64,000 nucleotides of DNA, taken from contig NC_134139.1 of the NCBI RefSeq assembly GCF_033958435.1, positions 207,497,501 through 207,561,500 on the forward strand, in the 5' to 3' direction. A program made the translations under genes and the position numbers. The first letter of the stretch is position 1; every line of letters starts with the position of its first letter. The stretch is from Carettochelys insculpta (taxonomy: Eukaryota; Chordata; Testudines; Carettochelyidae). Positions 1 through 11,926 of the stretch are shown one piece after another. Below the pieces are notes generated by a model, which was not told where the DNA came from, did no database searches, and was given only the letters and a program-made list of their open reading frames with translations.

Positions 1-111
1 CATCTCATTAGTGCTGCGACTGGCGGGGAGATGCGAGTCCAGGAACACGGACAGTATATTGGATGCCGCCCGCCAAGCCAAAGGCGAACGTGGAGCAACA
101 GAGTCCAGCAG

Positions 112-146
112 CTCGAGCGTGCTCGCGCTCTCGCTCTCGCTCTGTA
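112..146. repeat. CTCG/CTCTCG-rich simple repeat
   Basis: An imperfect run of CTCG and CTCTCG units. It has no coding or other meaning that I can support. Confidence 0.6.
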
Positions 147-209
147 GCCCGCAGCACAGGGGAGAAGGAGGTTACGTTAGGTTTATAGCACAGCCGTTTT
201 ATGCAACTA

Positions 210-740
210 CAGTAAACTCTTGATTTAATGGACCAGTTGGGGAGAGGGTCGTCCGTTGTTCCCAAAGATCTGTTAAATACCGGGGTTTACTGCCCCTGCC
301 AGGTTTCCCCATCTGCAGCCCCCAAACCCCCCTAACTTACCAGACCTATTGCTGGAGGACCCTCTGGATCTCCATGTGGCTGGCACCTCACTGTGCATGG
401 CTAGCGGCACCCCTCCATGCACAGCTAAAGCAGAGCCACCACGCAGGTTGGAGAAGCCGCTGCCGGAGCCACCACACGCTCCTCCCATCAGGGGTGGGGT
501 GCAACTGCTGTCTGCCCATGTACACCCCCAACCCCTGGGGGGAGAGCTGCATGGTAGCTCTGGTGGAGGAGATGGCAGCTCCTCCAGGCCATGGCCGGCC
601 ACCTAACCCTTTACTTTTTTTGGCGGGGGGGGGAGGGATTTAGGAGGTCACTGACCCCAGCAGACTTTGTGAGCAATGGGCAGATGTCTGGTGTGCCTGA
701 AGTCTGCTGAATTGGGGTCCATGAGACTGAGGGTTTACTG
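210..740. mobile_element. Non-autonomous pogo/Tigger-like DNA transposon with TA target duplication
   Basis: The left end CAGTAAACTCTTGATTTAAT… and the reverse complement of the right end CAGTAAACCCTCAGTCTCAT… match at about 19 of the first 25 bases. Both continue into GGACC. TA flanks both sides (208-209 and 741-742). Terminal inverted repeats starting CAGT with a TA target duplication are typical of pogo/Tigger members of the Tc1/mariner superfamily. The 531-bp interior has no transposase-like frame, so it would depend on an enzyme made elsewhere. Confidence 0.6.
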
Positions 741-1021
741 TACTCAAATACCCAGCTGGGGACCATGGCCAAGGAGCACACATCAAGCATGGTTCCTGTT
801 CCAGCCAGTGCCTTCCCTTCCGGATGCTCAGCGCTGTACCCCACTAGGGCAGAAACAAGCCGTCCTTTAGCCAGCAAGGGGCAACCTAGGCTAGTGAGCA
901 GGCCTCCTTCAGCTCAGTGGGCCACAAGACCCTCCTATGCAAGATGTTTTTAGAGGGCAGGGTAGTTTTGCTATCTGCACTTGCATACCAAGAGTGTGTG
1001 GGATGTAAGTGGAGATACACA

Positions 1022-1212
1022 CATCATAGAGCTGGAAAGGACCTCAGGATATCTTCAAGTCCAGTCCCCTGCCCTCTTGGTAGGACCAAGCACCACCCCA
1101 ATGGGTTCTTTTAAAGCCTATTTACTCCTGGCCACTAAATGGCCACCTCGAGGATTGAGCTCACAGCCCTGAGCTTAGCAGGCTAATGCGCAAACCACTG
1201 AGCTGCCCTCCC
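1022..1212 (-). mobile_element. tRNA-derived SINE (tortoise Pol III/Cry type), reverse orientation
   Basis: Read on the minus strand it starts GAGGGCAGCTCAGTGGTTTG (tRNA A-box-like), followed by a B-box-like TGTGAGCTCAATCCTCGAGG. It ends with a CR1-like 3' tail (…GAGGTCCTTTCCAGCTCTATGATG). This tRNA head with a CR1 tail is the known turtle Pol III SINE layout. A second, better preserved copy is at 44892-45072. Confidence 0.72.
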
Positions 1213-2022
1213 ACCACGCATGGACTGACACCTAGCAGCACTTTGATGGGATGCAGAGGGAGCACATGCCCCTTGACTGCTCTGTGCCATCAGCATGCGC
1301 CTCACTTTGCAGGCCATTGCTTTAAGTGCCGGTCACTTCCGTCACACCGGTAGGACAAAAACAGCGTGGAAGGAAAGCAGCGGAATCTGGCACCCTGAAA
1401 GCAAAACATCTCCGTTGTCCCTCTTGTTTCATCCCATCTGGTTCCTGCAACGTGCGTAGCCCTACCCCGTACGCATTGCTGCAATCCCCCTCCCACCACA
1501 AGGAGGTCTCGTATGGGGAAAGCTTTGCAATTTTGCACAGGACAATCTGGGCACATGCTGTTTGTGCACCAGCTGGTCCTCTGGCCTCCGTATAAGCCTG
1601 GGGGTGATTCTCTGGCCAGGTGCTGGAAGGCTGAGGGGTATTTAAAGACAAAGGCCCTTCCTCTGCCGTGGCCTGACCCCAAAGCCCCTCGGTACAGAGA
1701 GAACAGTCTGTCCATTGGTGACAAACGCGTCGGCTCAGGGTGGCGGGGATGCTGGATTGGGTGCCTGGGAAACGTGCTTGCTTCTTAGATCTCAGGAGTA
1801 GCTTTTAGGCTTAGCCCTCTTTACAGGAGGGAGTGGGAGAGGCTGGCCGGGGCAGGCAGGACTGACACATCCCATGTGCTCCTCTGCCGAGGGCCTCGGT
1901 CCTGACCTAAAACCTCCATGAAGCAAACAGCACTGCCACTTGCAGCAACCTCTGAAGAGCCTGGCGGCACAGGACGAGGCTTAGAGCCCCTCTCTGCCTG
2001 CTCCCATCCTCGGTGTGTTCGT
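1213..2022. other. No recognised feature
   Basis: Moderately GC-rich sequence. Open frames occur on both strands, overlap each other and resemble no protein I recognise. Confidence 0.5.
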
Positions 2023-2820
2023 GGAATCATAGAAGGCCAGGCCTGGAATACACCACAGCAGGTCATCAAATCCAGCCCCTTGCCCAAAGCAGGACCAACT
2101 CCAACTAAGTCATCCCAGCCAGGACCTTGTCAAGCCGGGACTTAAACACCTCTCGGTATGGAGAATCCACCACCTCTCTAGGCAACGTATTCCAATGCTT
2201 CACCACCCTCCTGGGGAAATAGTTTTCCCTAATTAATATCCAACCCAGATCTCCCCCACTGTAACGCCAGACCATTGCTCCTTGTTCTGCCATCTGACAC
2301 CAGTAAGAACAGTTTCTCACCCTCCTCTTTAGAGCTCCCCTTCAGGAAGATGAAGGCTGCTATTAAATCACCCCTCAGTCTTCTCTTCTGCAAACTAAAT
2401 AAGCCCGAATCCCTCAGCCTCTCCTCGTAGGTCATGTGCTCCAGCCCCCTAATCATTTTGTTGCCCTCCGCTGAACCCGCTCCAGTGCATCCACATCCTT
2501 TTTATACTGGGGGGCCCAGAAGTGGACGCAATACTCCAGATGTGGCCTCACCAGTGCCGAATAAAGGGGAAGAATAACTTCTCTGGATCTGGTGCTGGAA
2601 ATGCTCCTCGTAATGTACCTCAATATGCCATTAGCCTTCTTGTCTACCAGGGCACACCGTTGACTCATATCCAGCTTCTCAACTGCTGTAATCCCCAGGT
2701 CTTTTTCTGCTGCACTGCTACTTCGCTAGTGGGCCCCCAGCTGGTAACAGTGCTTAGGATTCTTCCATCCCACGGGCAGGATTCTGCGCTTATCCTTGGT
2801 GGACCTCGTCAGATTTCTGG
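2023..2820 (-). mobile_element. CR1 LINE 3' fragment
   Basis: The plus strand opens with GGAATCATAGAA, the reverse of the CR1 3' terminal repeat. It then carries in reverse the C-terminal part of the CR1 reverse transcriptase ORF, broken into several frames. Minus-strand pieces include [20 protein letters not shown] and [20 protein letters not shown] (2453-2668), then [20 protein letters not shown] (2229-2456), then the NYFPRR…KHWNTLPREVV motif (2105-2320). Frameshifts between these pieces and the 5' truncation make it a dead copy. Confidence 0.92.
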
Positions 2821-3544
2821 GTGAGTCTCTTGTAACAGCATAGCTGGCACTAGCGACCTTCTTTTCACACCAATGATTTAGGAACCAGGTATGCAAAATG
2901 AGGCTGCCCAGATGAAACATCAGGGATTCTCCAAGGAAGTGAACCAGGAAGTTCTCTGCAATCCAACACCCATGCTGTTTTATCAGCCGTGGTAGACCCT
3001 CAATGGTAAACATCACCATCCCACATCTCACATAAAGCCCGGCTCATTGAAGGCAGGAGGTGATACTCAGTAGTTGAACACCAAGCCTGGAACGATCAAG
3101 AAATAAGGATAATTGCAATCACTCAGTGTGACACCAAGTTTGGATGTCCCTTGAAAAACAAGAGCTAATCAGCGATTAATTCCTCTTGCTGGTTCTTAAA
3201 ACCTCCTGAATCTCCTACCGGGCTGTATTTTGGCTGCTCCAGAGCTTTGTATTGTGCTTTTGTTCGTTGCTAAATGAAATATGCAAAACCTGCTGTTCTC
3301 TGAAGCTCAGGAAGGATAAGCTCCTGGGTAATCCTGTGGTTGAAAAGGGCTGCCTTGCTCGGTTTTACATCGGATGGGGCCATGGCATTGACTCAGAGGG
3401 TGAAGTTCAATACCATGGTCAGCATGTGGTTTCTGAATTCCCGCTGCCATTACCCAGGCAGAGCGACACCTTTCTGCCACAGCAGTGCTGCCAAGAGAAG
3501 GTGTTATCCACTGGGACTGGCTGGTTTATTAAATTCCTGGTTTT
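2821..3544. other. No recognised feature
   Basis: Unique-looking sequence between a CR1 and a MIR-like fragment. Nothing supports a gene. Confidence 0.5.
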
Positions 3545-3735
3545 GGACTGATGCTGAGTTTGCCCTGGGTTACCTTGAGCTCGCTCCCTGCCTCAGCTTC
3601 CCATTGGGAAAATTAGGATATCAGGCTGTCTCTCTCAGCCTTTGCTCTCTGGTTTAGTCAGATTAGCTCTCTGGCGCAGAGACCGACTCTTGTCTGTACA
3701 GGTCCTAGCACATTGGGGCAACTGGAATACAAGAG
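3545..3735 (+). mobile_element. MIR/THER-type SINE fragment
   Basis: It contains the characteristic stretch TGCCTCAGCTTCCCATTGGG, followed by TCTTGTCTGTACAGGTCCTA and GCACATTGGGGCAACTGGAA. This matches the 3' half of amniote MIR/THER-like SINEs (…CTCAGTTTCCCCATCTG … CAGCGCCTAGCACAATGGGG). It is old and diverged. Confidence 0.6.
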
Positions 3736-4573
3736 GTTTCTCAGGTGCTGCTGAGAGGGTCAAATCAGGGCAAATTGCTTAGAATGGGGCTACTTACAGC
3801 CCAGACTGGGGGTCCTTCCCAGTATGGCACCAAAGCCATCACACAGAGCACTTATTTTGCCACACTGGCCAGCAAGAAGTCACGCAAGCAGTTCTCTCAG
3901 ACACTCCAGCTTCCCATCAACCAGTCTCATTAAATCCACAGAGGTTCTTCCAGTCCCAAAGGACCAGCCACATCCGCAGGTCAATGAGTACCTTAGATCT
4001 TACTGAAAGAGCATGCTGGGCCAATCCTTTGGACTCTAAAATCCAAAGGTTTATTAATAAAAAGGAAGAAAGAATAGAGTGAGAGTGAAGTAGTTAAAGC
4101 AGCCACATTACATACACCAGTCACAAAGTTCTTGATGCAGGCTGCAGCAGATGGAATTGGCTGCTGTCTTAAAAGTCTCTGGAGTACATCCTTTGCTAGG
4201 CTGGGTCAGCAATCCCTCCAGGTTTAGTTCATAGTAAGATGCTCCTGAAGTGATGAGGTGGATTGAAGACAAAGATGGAGGAACCTCAGGGTCCCCTTAT
4301 GCCCTTGCCCATGTGGAAGGAAATCCATTGTTCTCCCTGTGTGGAAGCATGTCGGAGATGGAGCCTGTCACCTGTCCGTGTCCATTTTGGGCATTCAGTC
4401 CATCCCAGAGACTGGCAGGAGGTGTCACGACTATAGCATTATCAGACTTACTGCTTAATCAGAAGAGAACGTTCTTCAGGATAAGGGTGTGTGTAGACTC
4501 CCTAGAATCTAGCAAGGCCTGTAGGAAGGGGTGCTTGAGAGGCTGCATACATGCAGCTTGGCCTTTGGATTAA
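3736..4573. other. No recognised feature
   Basis: Unique-looking sequence of average composition with no gene or repeat that I can support. Confidence 0.5.
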
Positions 4574-5139
4574 AGGCGGTGGATAGCGAAAGCAAGAACA
4601 AGTTTGAAGGCAATGGATAAGATCTGGAAAAGCAAAGCAATTAGCTTAAGAATGAAGCTGGGCATCTTGAAAACGTGTGTATTCAGCAGCATGTTGTATG
4701 CATGCGAGACATGGGTGATAATGAAAGATTCGAAAAGAAGAATATTGACGTTCAAGAGGAGTTGTTATAAAAAGATCCTTAGAATAGGATGGATGCAGAA
4801 GGTCACCAATGAGGAATTCTATAGGAAGATACAGCCGAAAGAGAACCTGCTGCAGAAGGTTATAAAATGGAAGCTACAACTATTCAGACATATTTGCAGA
4901 ATGAACAACAAACGAAAAATCAAGACCCTGGTATTTGGCATAATGGATGGTTGGAATAGGAGAGGCAGACCCCACAGAGAATGGATAGATGATATAGTAG
5001 ATTGATGCGGAGCTGGTCTACAGAGACTAAACCACTCTGCACTGGAGAGGGAAAGATGGAAGGAAATAGTGAGCGAGGCATCAGACACCAAGGGACACTG
5101 AGCCCACGGTTATTGATGATGATGATGATGATGATGATG
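4574..5139 (+). mobile_element. RTE-like LINE, 5'-truncated, with (GAT)n tail
   Basis: The 3' part of a non-LTR retrotransposon ending in a GAT trinucleotide run (about 5114-5139). Short microsatellite tails instead of poly(A) are typical of RTE-clade LINEs. The same family lies in reverse at 26985-28205, which allows the two to be aligned over the C-terminal coding part. The copy starts within the thumb/C-terminal region, so it is a dead-on-arrival insertion. Confidence 0.8.
4604..5005 (+). pseudogene. C-terminal fragment of RTE-like LINE polyprotein
   Basis: An uninterrupted frame of 133 codons encoding the end of an RTE-like ORF. Recognisable blocks are LGILKTCVFSSMLYACETWV, then KRRILTFKRSCYKKILRIGW, then FRHICRMNN and the terminal GRPHREWIDDIVD. 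The layout (YGCETW-like, then R…FE…C…RILG-like, then GHI.R, then GRRRRGRP..RW.D-like) is that of RTE/BovB C-termini. The catalytic domains are absent, so it has no likely function. Confidence 0.78.
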
Positions 5140-7116
5140 TAGTTAGTCTGCCTCGTGTTTCGGCAGCATTGCTTCTTTGCTGTCTGTCTGTCTGTCCTCT
5201 GGAAGCATTTCACAATTTTACGTGAGCCTTGCAGCCTGCCTGGTCCAGCTGGCTGTGAAGTGAGCGAGTCAGGGAAAGAAAGGGGAAAGGGGAACACAGA
5301 AGTTCTGACTTCTCTCCCCCGTCCTCTGCTCTGGTGTTTGCACAGCCTGGGATGTGCTGTTACGAGTGTACGGAGCGGGGAGATCCTTTCCCCCAGGAGC
5401 TTATACTGCGAAGGGCCAAGACTTTTTGGGAACCCGGCAGAGCTGGGCTGCCACGGCAGGGGATGGAGGAGCTTGTACTCAGGGGGCGCAGTGAGCAACG
5501 GATAAAGCGACTTTGGCAAACCCGGCCATGCTGTGCGAAGGGCTATCTAGGACTCCATGTTCACCTGTGGGAATAGGAACCTTCTCCCACACACAAACTC
5601 TGTGTGGGCATCTCACCAGCCCGGCCCGTGGGACAGCGATGTGTCGGCTAGGTCGGGTGGGCGGAGACAGGACAGGCTCCACCCCTCATTTGTCAGGCAC
5701 TGCAGGATTGCAGGGTGCATGCTGTTGAAGGCCAGCAGCACTACCCCAGGGGGGCAGCAGAGAGGGAAGTACATCTCCTTAAGCCACAGTTCCTTCTCTA
5801 GGATGCTGCCAGTGCATGGAAGCCATGGACTGCCCGATATGATGGGCTGTGTCCTAGACCCACTCCCTAGCTCTACATGCTTAGGATTCCTTATGTTTGT
5901 GAACCCTCGTTCTAATTAGCCAGAACTCTACTCAGAGTGAGAGGTCTGGCCTGATGTTCTGTGTGGCTCAATCAGCTTATGGAAATAGGGGGAATCAGAT
6001 GGGATGCAAGCCATCAATGGCTGGGGACCCTTCTCCTGGCTGCTGGGGAAACTGAGGCTGCCTGGTGCAGGATAGAATGGTGCAACACTTGGCTGCCAGT
6101 CTAAAATCAGGCAGGCTGAGTTGTGCCTCTCAGCCATAAGGAGCAGCCTGCTTTGTCTCTCTCTGATCTGGGGGTCTTGTGTGGCACTGTTCTGAATTCT
6201 ATGAAATAAAGCAGGGTGGCATCACCATCTCCCAGCTAGAGTAATGTTTGTTTCTACCCAGATTGTCTCCCCATGTGTGAACATTACCCAAGCGAAAGCC
6301 GGTGCAGGTTTTGTAGGGAGTGAATTGCATGTTCTCATCTGCAAGGGGCTTTCAGCTGATTGATCAGATAGATCACCACCCAGTGGCCTGGCTTTTCGCA
6401 CGGGTTCTAATAGAGTAGCATTAAGGAAAATAAATAACCCCCAGGGGAGGTATAAAGACATGTGTTGAAAACTGAATGGGTGTTCGGACAGCGAGTGACA
6501 AGGAACAGCTGCTGCTCAGAGCAGAGTGAGGTTTTTAGGGTCGTTCTCAGAGGTTTGTGTTGGGACCAGCCCGACCAGAACTGCATTATGCATCAGGGTA
6601 GCTCAGGGATGCACCTGAGAGGCTCGTGGGTGGATTGCAGTGAGCTGAAGCACCATGGGAATTTCTCTCCTGAGTGCAGTTTTCCCAGTGGGCGAAATAA
6701 ATCCCGTTGACTCTGAGTGTTTCCGTGGGCAAGTTGTGACCCCCCGGAGCCTTCATCCCACCTCAAAGCACTTAGAACACTGACCCTTGGAACAGTGACC
6801 TCAGCCAGGTGCCAGGGACTCCCTGTGATGGATTTAAACCCCCTGGGAGGTTGTGGGGGACAGAGGCGCTGACTTCCCCAGGTCCTGGGGGAGCTCAAAC
6901 CCCGCCCCAGCCCTATTCCAGGCCTTCCCCGAAGCCCTGAACCCTGGTGCTCCTTCTCACTCCCAGTCTGCCTACGCTGCCGCCCTGTGAGGTTCTCCTC
7001 TTCTTTTGGTCCCTGCTCATCCTCCCCCCAGCACCTCCTGAAAGCTGCTGAACAGCTGGTCAGAGCAGGTGGAGCTGGGAGAGCTGGGGGAAGGGGAGAA
7101 GCTGATCTGCTTGGCT
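5140..7116. other. No recognised feature
   Basis: GC-moderate single-copy-like sequence. Several long open frames occur, such as the minus-strand frame at 6593-7327, but they overlap frames on the other strand, are Pro/Ser-rich and match nothing I know. Confidence 0.5.
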
Positions 7117-7200
7117 GCTGGTGGGTGCTGAGCACCCACTGTGTATTCCCAGGGTACGCCGGCCCCGGCACACCCACACAGCGAGTGCCTGTTCTGTGGT
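7117..7200. repeat. Interspersed repeat fragment (GGTGGGTGCTGAGCACC family)
   Basis: It shares GCTGCTGGTGGGTGCTGAGC and the following bases with 22980-23045. The core GGTGCTGAGCACC is itself a palindrome. I believe this motif is widespread in turtle genomes, but I cannot name the family. Confidence 0.4.
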
Positions 7201-8204
7201 GTGAGGGCAGAGGAGCCGCACCATGGGCAAGGGCCAGACAGGGCACGTCAGGGGTAAAAGGCGAGGCAAGCAGAGCCGGGAAGGGGGGCAGCGTAGGGAC
7301 AGCAGAGATGGGCAGGCTGCAGGTCAAGAGTCAGAGGTTCTGTACGACAGTCATACTGGACTAAGGGTCTGGGAGCTGCGGGTTGGGCTTGAGGGCCATG
7401 GGCAGCTAGGGGTCAGTGGAGGAGGATGAGGGGCAGGGAAATTACCTAGCCCTAGATGGCCCCCACTCCTGGCTAGTTCCAGTCTCATCCTCTCCCCTCC
7501 AGGCGCTGGTGCTTTGATACTGTTCATGCAACTGACCACGAAGGAGAATACAAACAATTTCCCCTGCAAGCTCATAAATGAGCTGGTCGCCTTTCAGGGG
7601 CACCTCGCCTGTTTCCAAGGGCTAAGGGCCAGGCTCCTGCAGCTCCAAGGTGTGTGTGGATCCGGGGCGCTGTTCATGCTGCAAGATATTAATTAGCAGT
7701 TGCCTTGATGCCAGTGAAATTAAATGTGATGCACTTGTGTGGATTGGAAGGGAAGGCGTGGGATTGTTGGCTTTTCCTGCATCATGGGGCTCAGTGTTTC
7801 TCCTTCCTTTGTTCTAGCTCTGCGGCAGTATGGGCCCTCGGGGCTGGAGCACTCTCTGGTGTCTGCATTCGGGCTGGCGAGGGACAGACGTGGTAGATAG
7901 TGGGGTGGCTTTGGCATTCTGACCCAGCTCCGGTCGCTCACCCTGCAGGAGAGAAGGCAGCAGCTGGACCGGGCCTCGGGATCATTCAGCTCCCTGTGAA
8001 TCTCCTTCAGAGCAGGGAGAATAAGACATCCTTATTATGCAGGATTCCAGCTGAGGTAGCATCTCAGACCCTGCTGTGCCAGGCGCTGTACAAAAACAGG
8101 AGAAAGTGCCAAGCGGTACGAACCTGCCTATTCTGCTTGTGCCAGCATTGCCACATTGGTTGCTCGTGCTCTCCGTCTGTGACCAGCTGCTGTCTCTTGT
8201 CTTC
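7201..8204. other. No recognised feature
   Basis: No gene or repeat that I can support. Confidence 0.45.
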
Positions 8205-8300
8205 TACTTAGATTGTCAGCTCTTCGGGCAGAGTCTGGTACCTTGCCCTGTATTTGTACAACACCTGGCGCCTTGCTCTGTATTTGTACAGCATCGGGCA
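8205..8300 (+). mobile_element. MIR/THER-type SINE 3' fragment
   Basis: TTAGATTGTCAGCTCTTCGG, then GCAGAGTCTGG, then TTGTACAACACCTGGCGC match the MIR/THER 3' consensus (…TTAGATTGTAAGCTC…TTGTACAGCGCCTAGCAC). The last block is repeated once more at 8278-8300, a small internal duplication. Confidence 0.6.
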
Positions 8301-9059
8301 CAGCCATCCCTGGGTCATCCAACTCAAGGAATAGGCAGCAGATTTAATACGCACACAGGGCAGTGCTTGTTCACGCAGCACACGGTCAGCCCATGGAGCT
8401 CCTTGTCAGAGGATGTCGTAAAGACAGGTGCAAAAGACAACTGGACAAGTTCATGGAGGGTCGGTCCAGCAATGGCGACCAGCCAAGGGGATCAGGGATG
8501 TAACCCCAGGTTCGGGCAACCCAAGGCCTTGCACTGCCCAAAGCGGAAGGTGATTGGGTCACCCTCGAACTGCTGTTCTCTGTGCTCGCCTCACCGGCTG
8601 CCAACGCTCTCTCCCGGCTCCCCACCCCAGCGGCGCGGCGGACAGGTCCCGCCACATACGGGACTGCTGGTAATTAGCGTCCTAAGCCACTCCAGGCAGC
8701 CTGGTTCTGTTAGTGTATCCGCTGCTTCCTTTGGGCCGCCTGCTCCCACGGCCTCCTGGTTGCCAGGCAACCCTGCCAGGCCTTTGCGGAGGCTTGTGGA
8801 GGCGGCGATGCTGCTGGAAAATGGATGTGCTGGGAGTACTGTGGGCCTTGGCACTGCCCCACATGGCCATAACCCCCACCACCCCTTCCCCCAGAACATG
8901 GGCAGAGGTGGAGCCCTGAGCTCCTCACATTTCTCGCCCGAGCTAGAGACCGGCCCCTTGGCTATCATGGCAGAGGTGCCTTCACAGCAGCGTTAACGCC
9001 TCCCGGAGTAGCCTAGCTGGAGTGAGAGCAGCCATGGCGCGAAATCAGGTCTGGCCAAG

Positions 9060-9420
9060 GAGTTCGCGAGGCCTAAGGTGGGTGGGTGGGGCAGGAGGCG
9101 GTACACTGATGGGGGGGGAATTGGCTGGTGGGCGGGGCACAAGGCGGCACACTGATGGTGGGGCCTAGCAGGTGGGCGGGGCCTAAGGCGGTACACTGAT
9201 AGTGGAGCCTGGCTGGTGGGCCTGGTGTGCGGGGCTTAGGCGGTGCACTGATGGTGGGGCCTGGCCGGTGGGCCCAGTGGGCGGGGCCTAAGGCGGAACA
9301 CTGATGGTGGGGCCTGGCCTGTGCCTGGTGGGTGCAACCCAAGGCGGCCCGCTGATGGCAGGGCCTGGTCGGTGCTTAGTGGATGGGTATAGTCAATGAA
9401 GGCGCGGGGCCCAAGGCAGC
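9060..9420. repeat. GC-rich minisatellite, units of about 45-53 bp
   Basis: At least six imperfect units, each carrying AAGGCGGTACACTGATGGTG followed by GGGGCCTGGCTGGTGGGC. Unit starts fall near 9096, 9141, 9186, 9239, 9291 and 9341. Most units contain GGGCGGGG, a GC-box-like sequence. Minus-strand frames through it give repeated PRPPARPHHQC-like peptides, which are a repeat artefact. Confidence 0.85.
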
Positions 9421-11227
9421 CACCTGGCTCTCCTTGCCCCACGGCCGGCTCTGTGCAAATTCCCACAGAGCTGCACGGGCGGATGGTGCGAGCAGCACAC
9501 CGCGGTTGTGTTAGCAGTTGATGCGTTGCTCCATTTCCAGTGAAAAGCATCCACTCCTCTTGGGCGAAGGAGGTTTCCCTGTGGATGGGGTTCAAGGCCA
9601 GCCTGGCCTCTAACTCCACTTTGCGTGGAGACAGGCCTTCTGTGTTTGGAGTGGGAAGGCTCTGGGTTCGCTGCTGAGGGTGTCCGAATGCCTGCGGGAC
9701 CCAGAGCACATTATGCGGCCAGGCTGGGGAGCAGCTGCTTGTGTGGGTGGGGGTGGAGTGCATGCCCGGGACTGTGGAGAATTTCCAGTTGCAGGAAGGC
9801 TGCATGGCTCGGTGCTAGGGCCTGACCAGATTCACAGTCCAGGCTGGCATATTTCGTGATCAGGCGATTTAAAAAATGGTTAATTTCATGATTGCTGATA
9901 TTTAAATCTGAACTGTCATGGTGTTGTAACTCTGCCCGGGTCCTGTCCAAAAGCGGGTTGTGTGGGGAGGGTTTTCAAATTTATTGTAAGAGGGGGATGA
10001 GGGTACTGCTACACTTCCTTCTGCTCTGCTGCAGGACATGGTGCGGCCTTCAGAGCTGGGCGGTCGGAGAGCAGTGGTTGCTGCCAGCAGTTCAGAAGGC
10101 AGAGTGGCTTAGTATGGTACTGTCAGGCTTATTTCTGAGCTGCTGCCAGCAGCGTGCGGCTCTCAGAGCTGGGTGCCCCGCTCTGCAGGCGGTACAGAAG
10201 TAAAGATGACAAAGCCATGACCCCCCCACAATAACCTTGCAATCTCCCCTGCCTGCCACCCCCTTTGGATTTAGGACCCCCCTCCATTTGAGAACCACTC
10301 TTCTCCCCCAGGGAAACATGTCTAGTACAAGGTAAAAGTGCACAAATGCCTGGGTTTCACGATCGGTGATGTGTTTTTCAGAGCCACACACTTGGTGGTG
10401 CCCAACGGCTTGTCTCCATGGGGACACTGCCTGGCAGAGCCCGAAAGGAGTATACTGTTCTGCGAGAAAGACTCCAGAATCAAGGGACATTACTCCGGAC
10501 TGGGGTGTCCATACAGGGATGGTTTGGACATAGTCTGAGTGGAAGGGGGGTGTCCCCACTAGCCTTCTGGAATTGTTAAAATGACAGATGGTTACCGAGA
10601 TTTTCTCCTTGTGGCTTAGGAGCACAAGAAACCCTGAGGCAATTAACTGATCCCAACTGCCCCTTCTGATTTCTGCTGCATGCTGTGCAATCCAAAGCTA
10701 GTGACTGCCTGCACTGCCCAAATTCACCTTCAGTTTGAGCTGTTTCGTGAAGCCCACGAAGGGAGAATAATGCACCTCGATGCTGAGGCGGGCTGCGAAG
10801 GAAAACAGCCAATTACGCCTTCTACCAGCCCCATTGTTACCTGCTGCTGCTGCTGCTGCGGGGGAAAAGCTTCTAGAGCTGTGTGGAAGGTGTTAAAGGG
10901 CCAGCGTTTCAAGGGAGCCTCTGGATGGAGCATTTGCACAAGCATCAGGTTTTTTTGGTTGCGTAGATCGGGAATTTGCACATTTTGCAGAGTCGGGACA
11001 GAGAGTCTGTCTTCCTTTAAGAAGGGGTGAAAGTGGAACTGATCCTGTTGGACAGGAGTGCAGAGTAGTCTGTGAGTTCAGCTCAAGGGCGGCAGAGTGG
11101 GCGGGGGGCTGGCGTAGTACGGCAGACTTGCTGCCGTGGGGTCCTCACACATCTTTGGATCCACCCTTCTGGTTGCTTATGTGTGTCAGTTAGTGCGTGC
11201 GTTTGTGCTTGCGTGTGTATATATCTG
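9421..11227. other. No recognised gene; short CTG run and TG-rich stretch
   Basis: A five-unit CTG run sits at about 10842-10858. A TG/TGCG-rich stretch sits at about 11178-11230 next to the LTR. Otherwise nothing is recognisable. Confidence 0.5.
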
Positions 11228-11926
11228 TGTTCAATGACGCGGGCCGGCCCACTGAGCACAGCCGAGGCCTCTCAAAAACCACAGTCAAGGTAAGGATTGA
11301 AGGTGCCCAGCCTGGGTTTATTGCCAAGCAAAGTACAAACAACAGTGGTCAAGTATAATATACTGTACTGATACACTGCACAGATGTACCTGCAGTGACG
11401 GACTGACACAGCCAGTGGGAATTCTACTGCCCCCTAGGTCAGACAAAAACAGTCCCCCAAGATATCACATTATATACAGGTACAAACAAAGCGTGCTTCA
11501 CTGCTGATGTGTCAGGTTACCACCCTCAAACATTGTCAGGTTACCACTTTCTGATGCTACTTAGATACCACCCATCGCCCTGTACCTCGTGGTTTGGTTA
11601 GATCATCTCTATCCATCACGCTGTCATTTTAGACTCTTTCCTGAACCTACGTCTGTATCTGTCAGGAGCAGGTATCAAGGTATCTTTTAATGAGCTGGTG
11701 AGACCTTGTGATTTCAACTCATGCCCATTTATTGTCCTGCACCTGGGCCAATTACCAATGAGCGTTCTGTACTCTCAGCCCTGTCTGTGCCAAGTTCTGT
11801 TAGCAGAGGTCTGCCTCTTGCTCACAGCTTAGCTTTGCATTGAGCCATGTTTTGTCGATTGTTGCTCAGCCTCAGGCCTCACACCAGGCCTGTGCTGTCT
11901 GGTCTTAGGCCTTCCTTCTTACCACA
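11228..11926 (-). mobile_element. Probable solo LTR of an endogenous retrovirus
   Basis: On the minus strand this 699-bp block begins TGTGGTAAGAAGG and ends …TTGAACA, the TG…CA borders of an LTR. It carries a TATA-like CTGTATATAATG (about 11466-11480) and, about 150 bp further along its sense, an AATAAA signal (11317-11322). That gives a plausible U3-R-U5 order. Flanks share only CTG at each side (11225-11227 and 11928-11930 offset by one), so the target duplication is weak. No internal retroviral genes adjoin it, hence solo. A different promoter-bearing repeat is the alternative. Confidence 0.55.

Noticed and set aside
6593..7327. 244-codon minus-strand frame
   Set aside because: Pro/Ser-rich low-complexity translation with no domain, no splice context and overlapping frames on the other strand.
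7223..7429. Possible upstream ferlin exon (MGKG… frame)
   Set aside because: It lacks the C2A start motif, flanking splice sites and phase match. The start of the gene is probably upstream of the window.
8076..8996. 306-codon plus-strand frame
   Set aside because: It begins within a MIR-like fragment, has no homology I recognise and overlaps minus-strand frames of similar length in GC-rich DNA.
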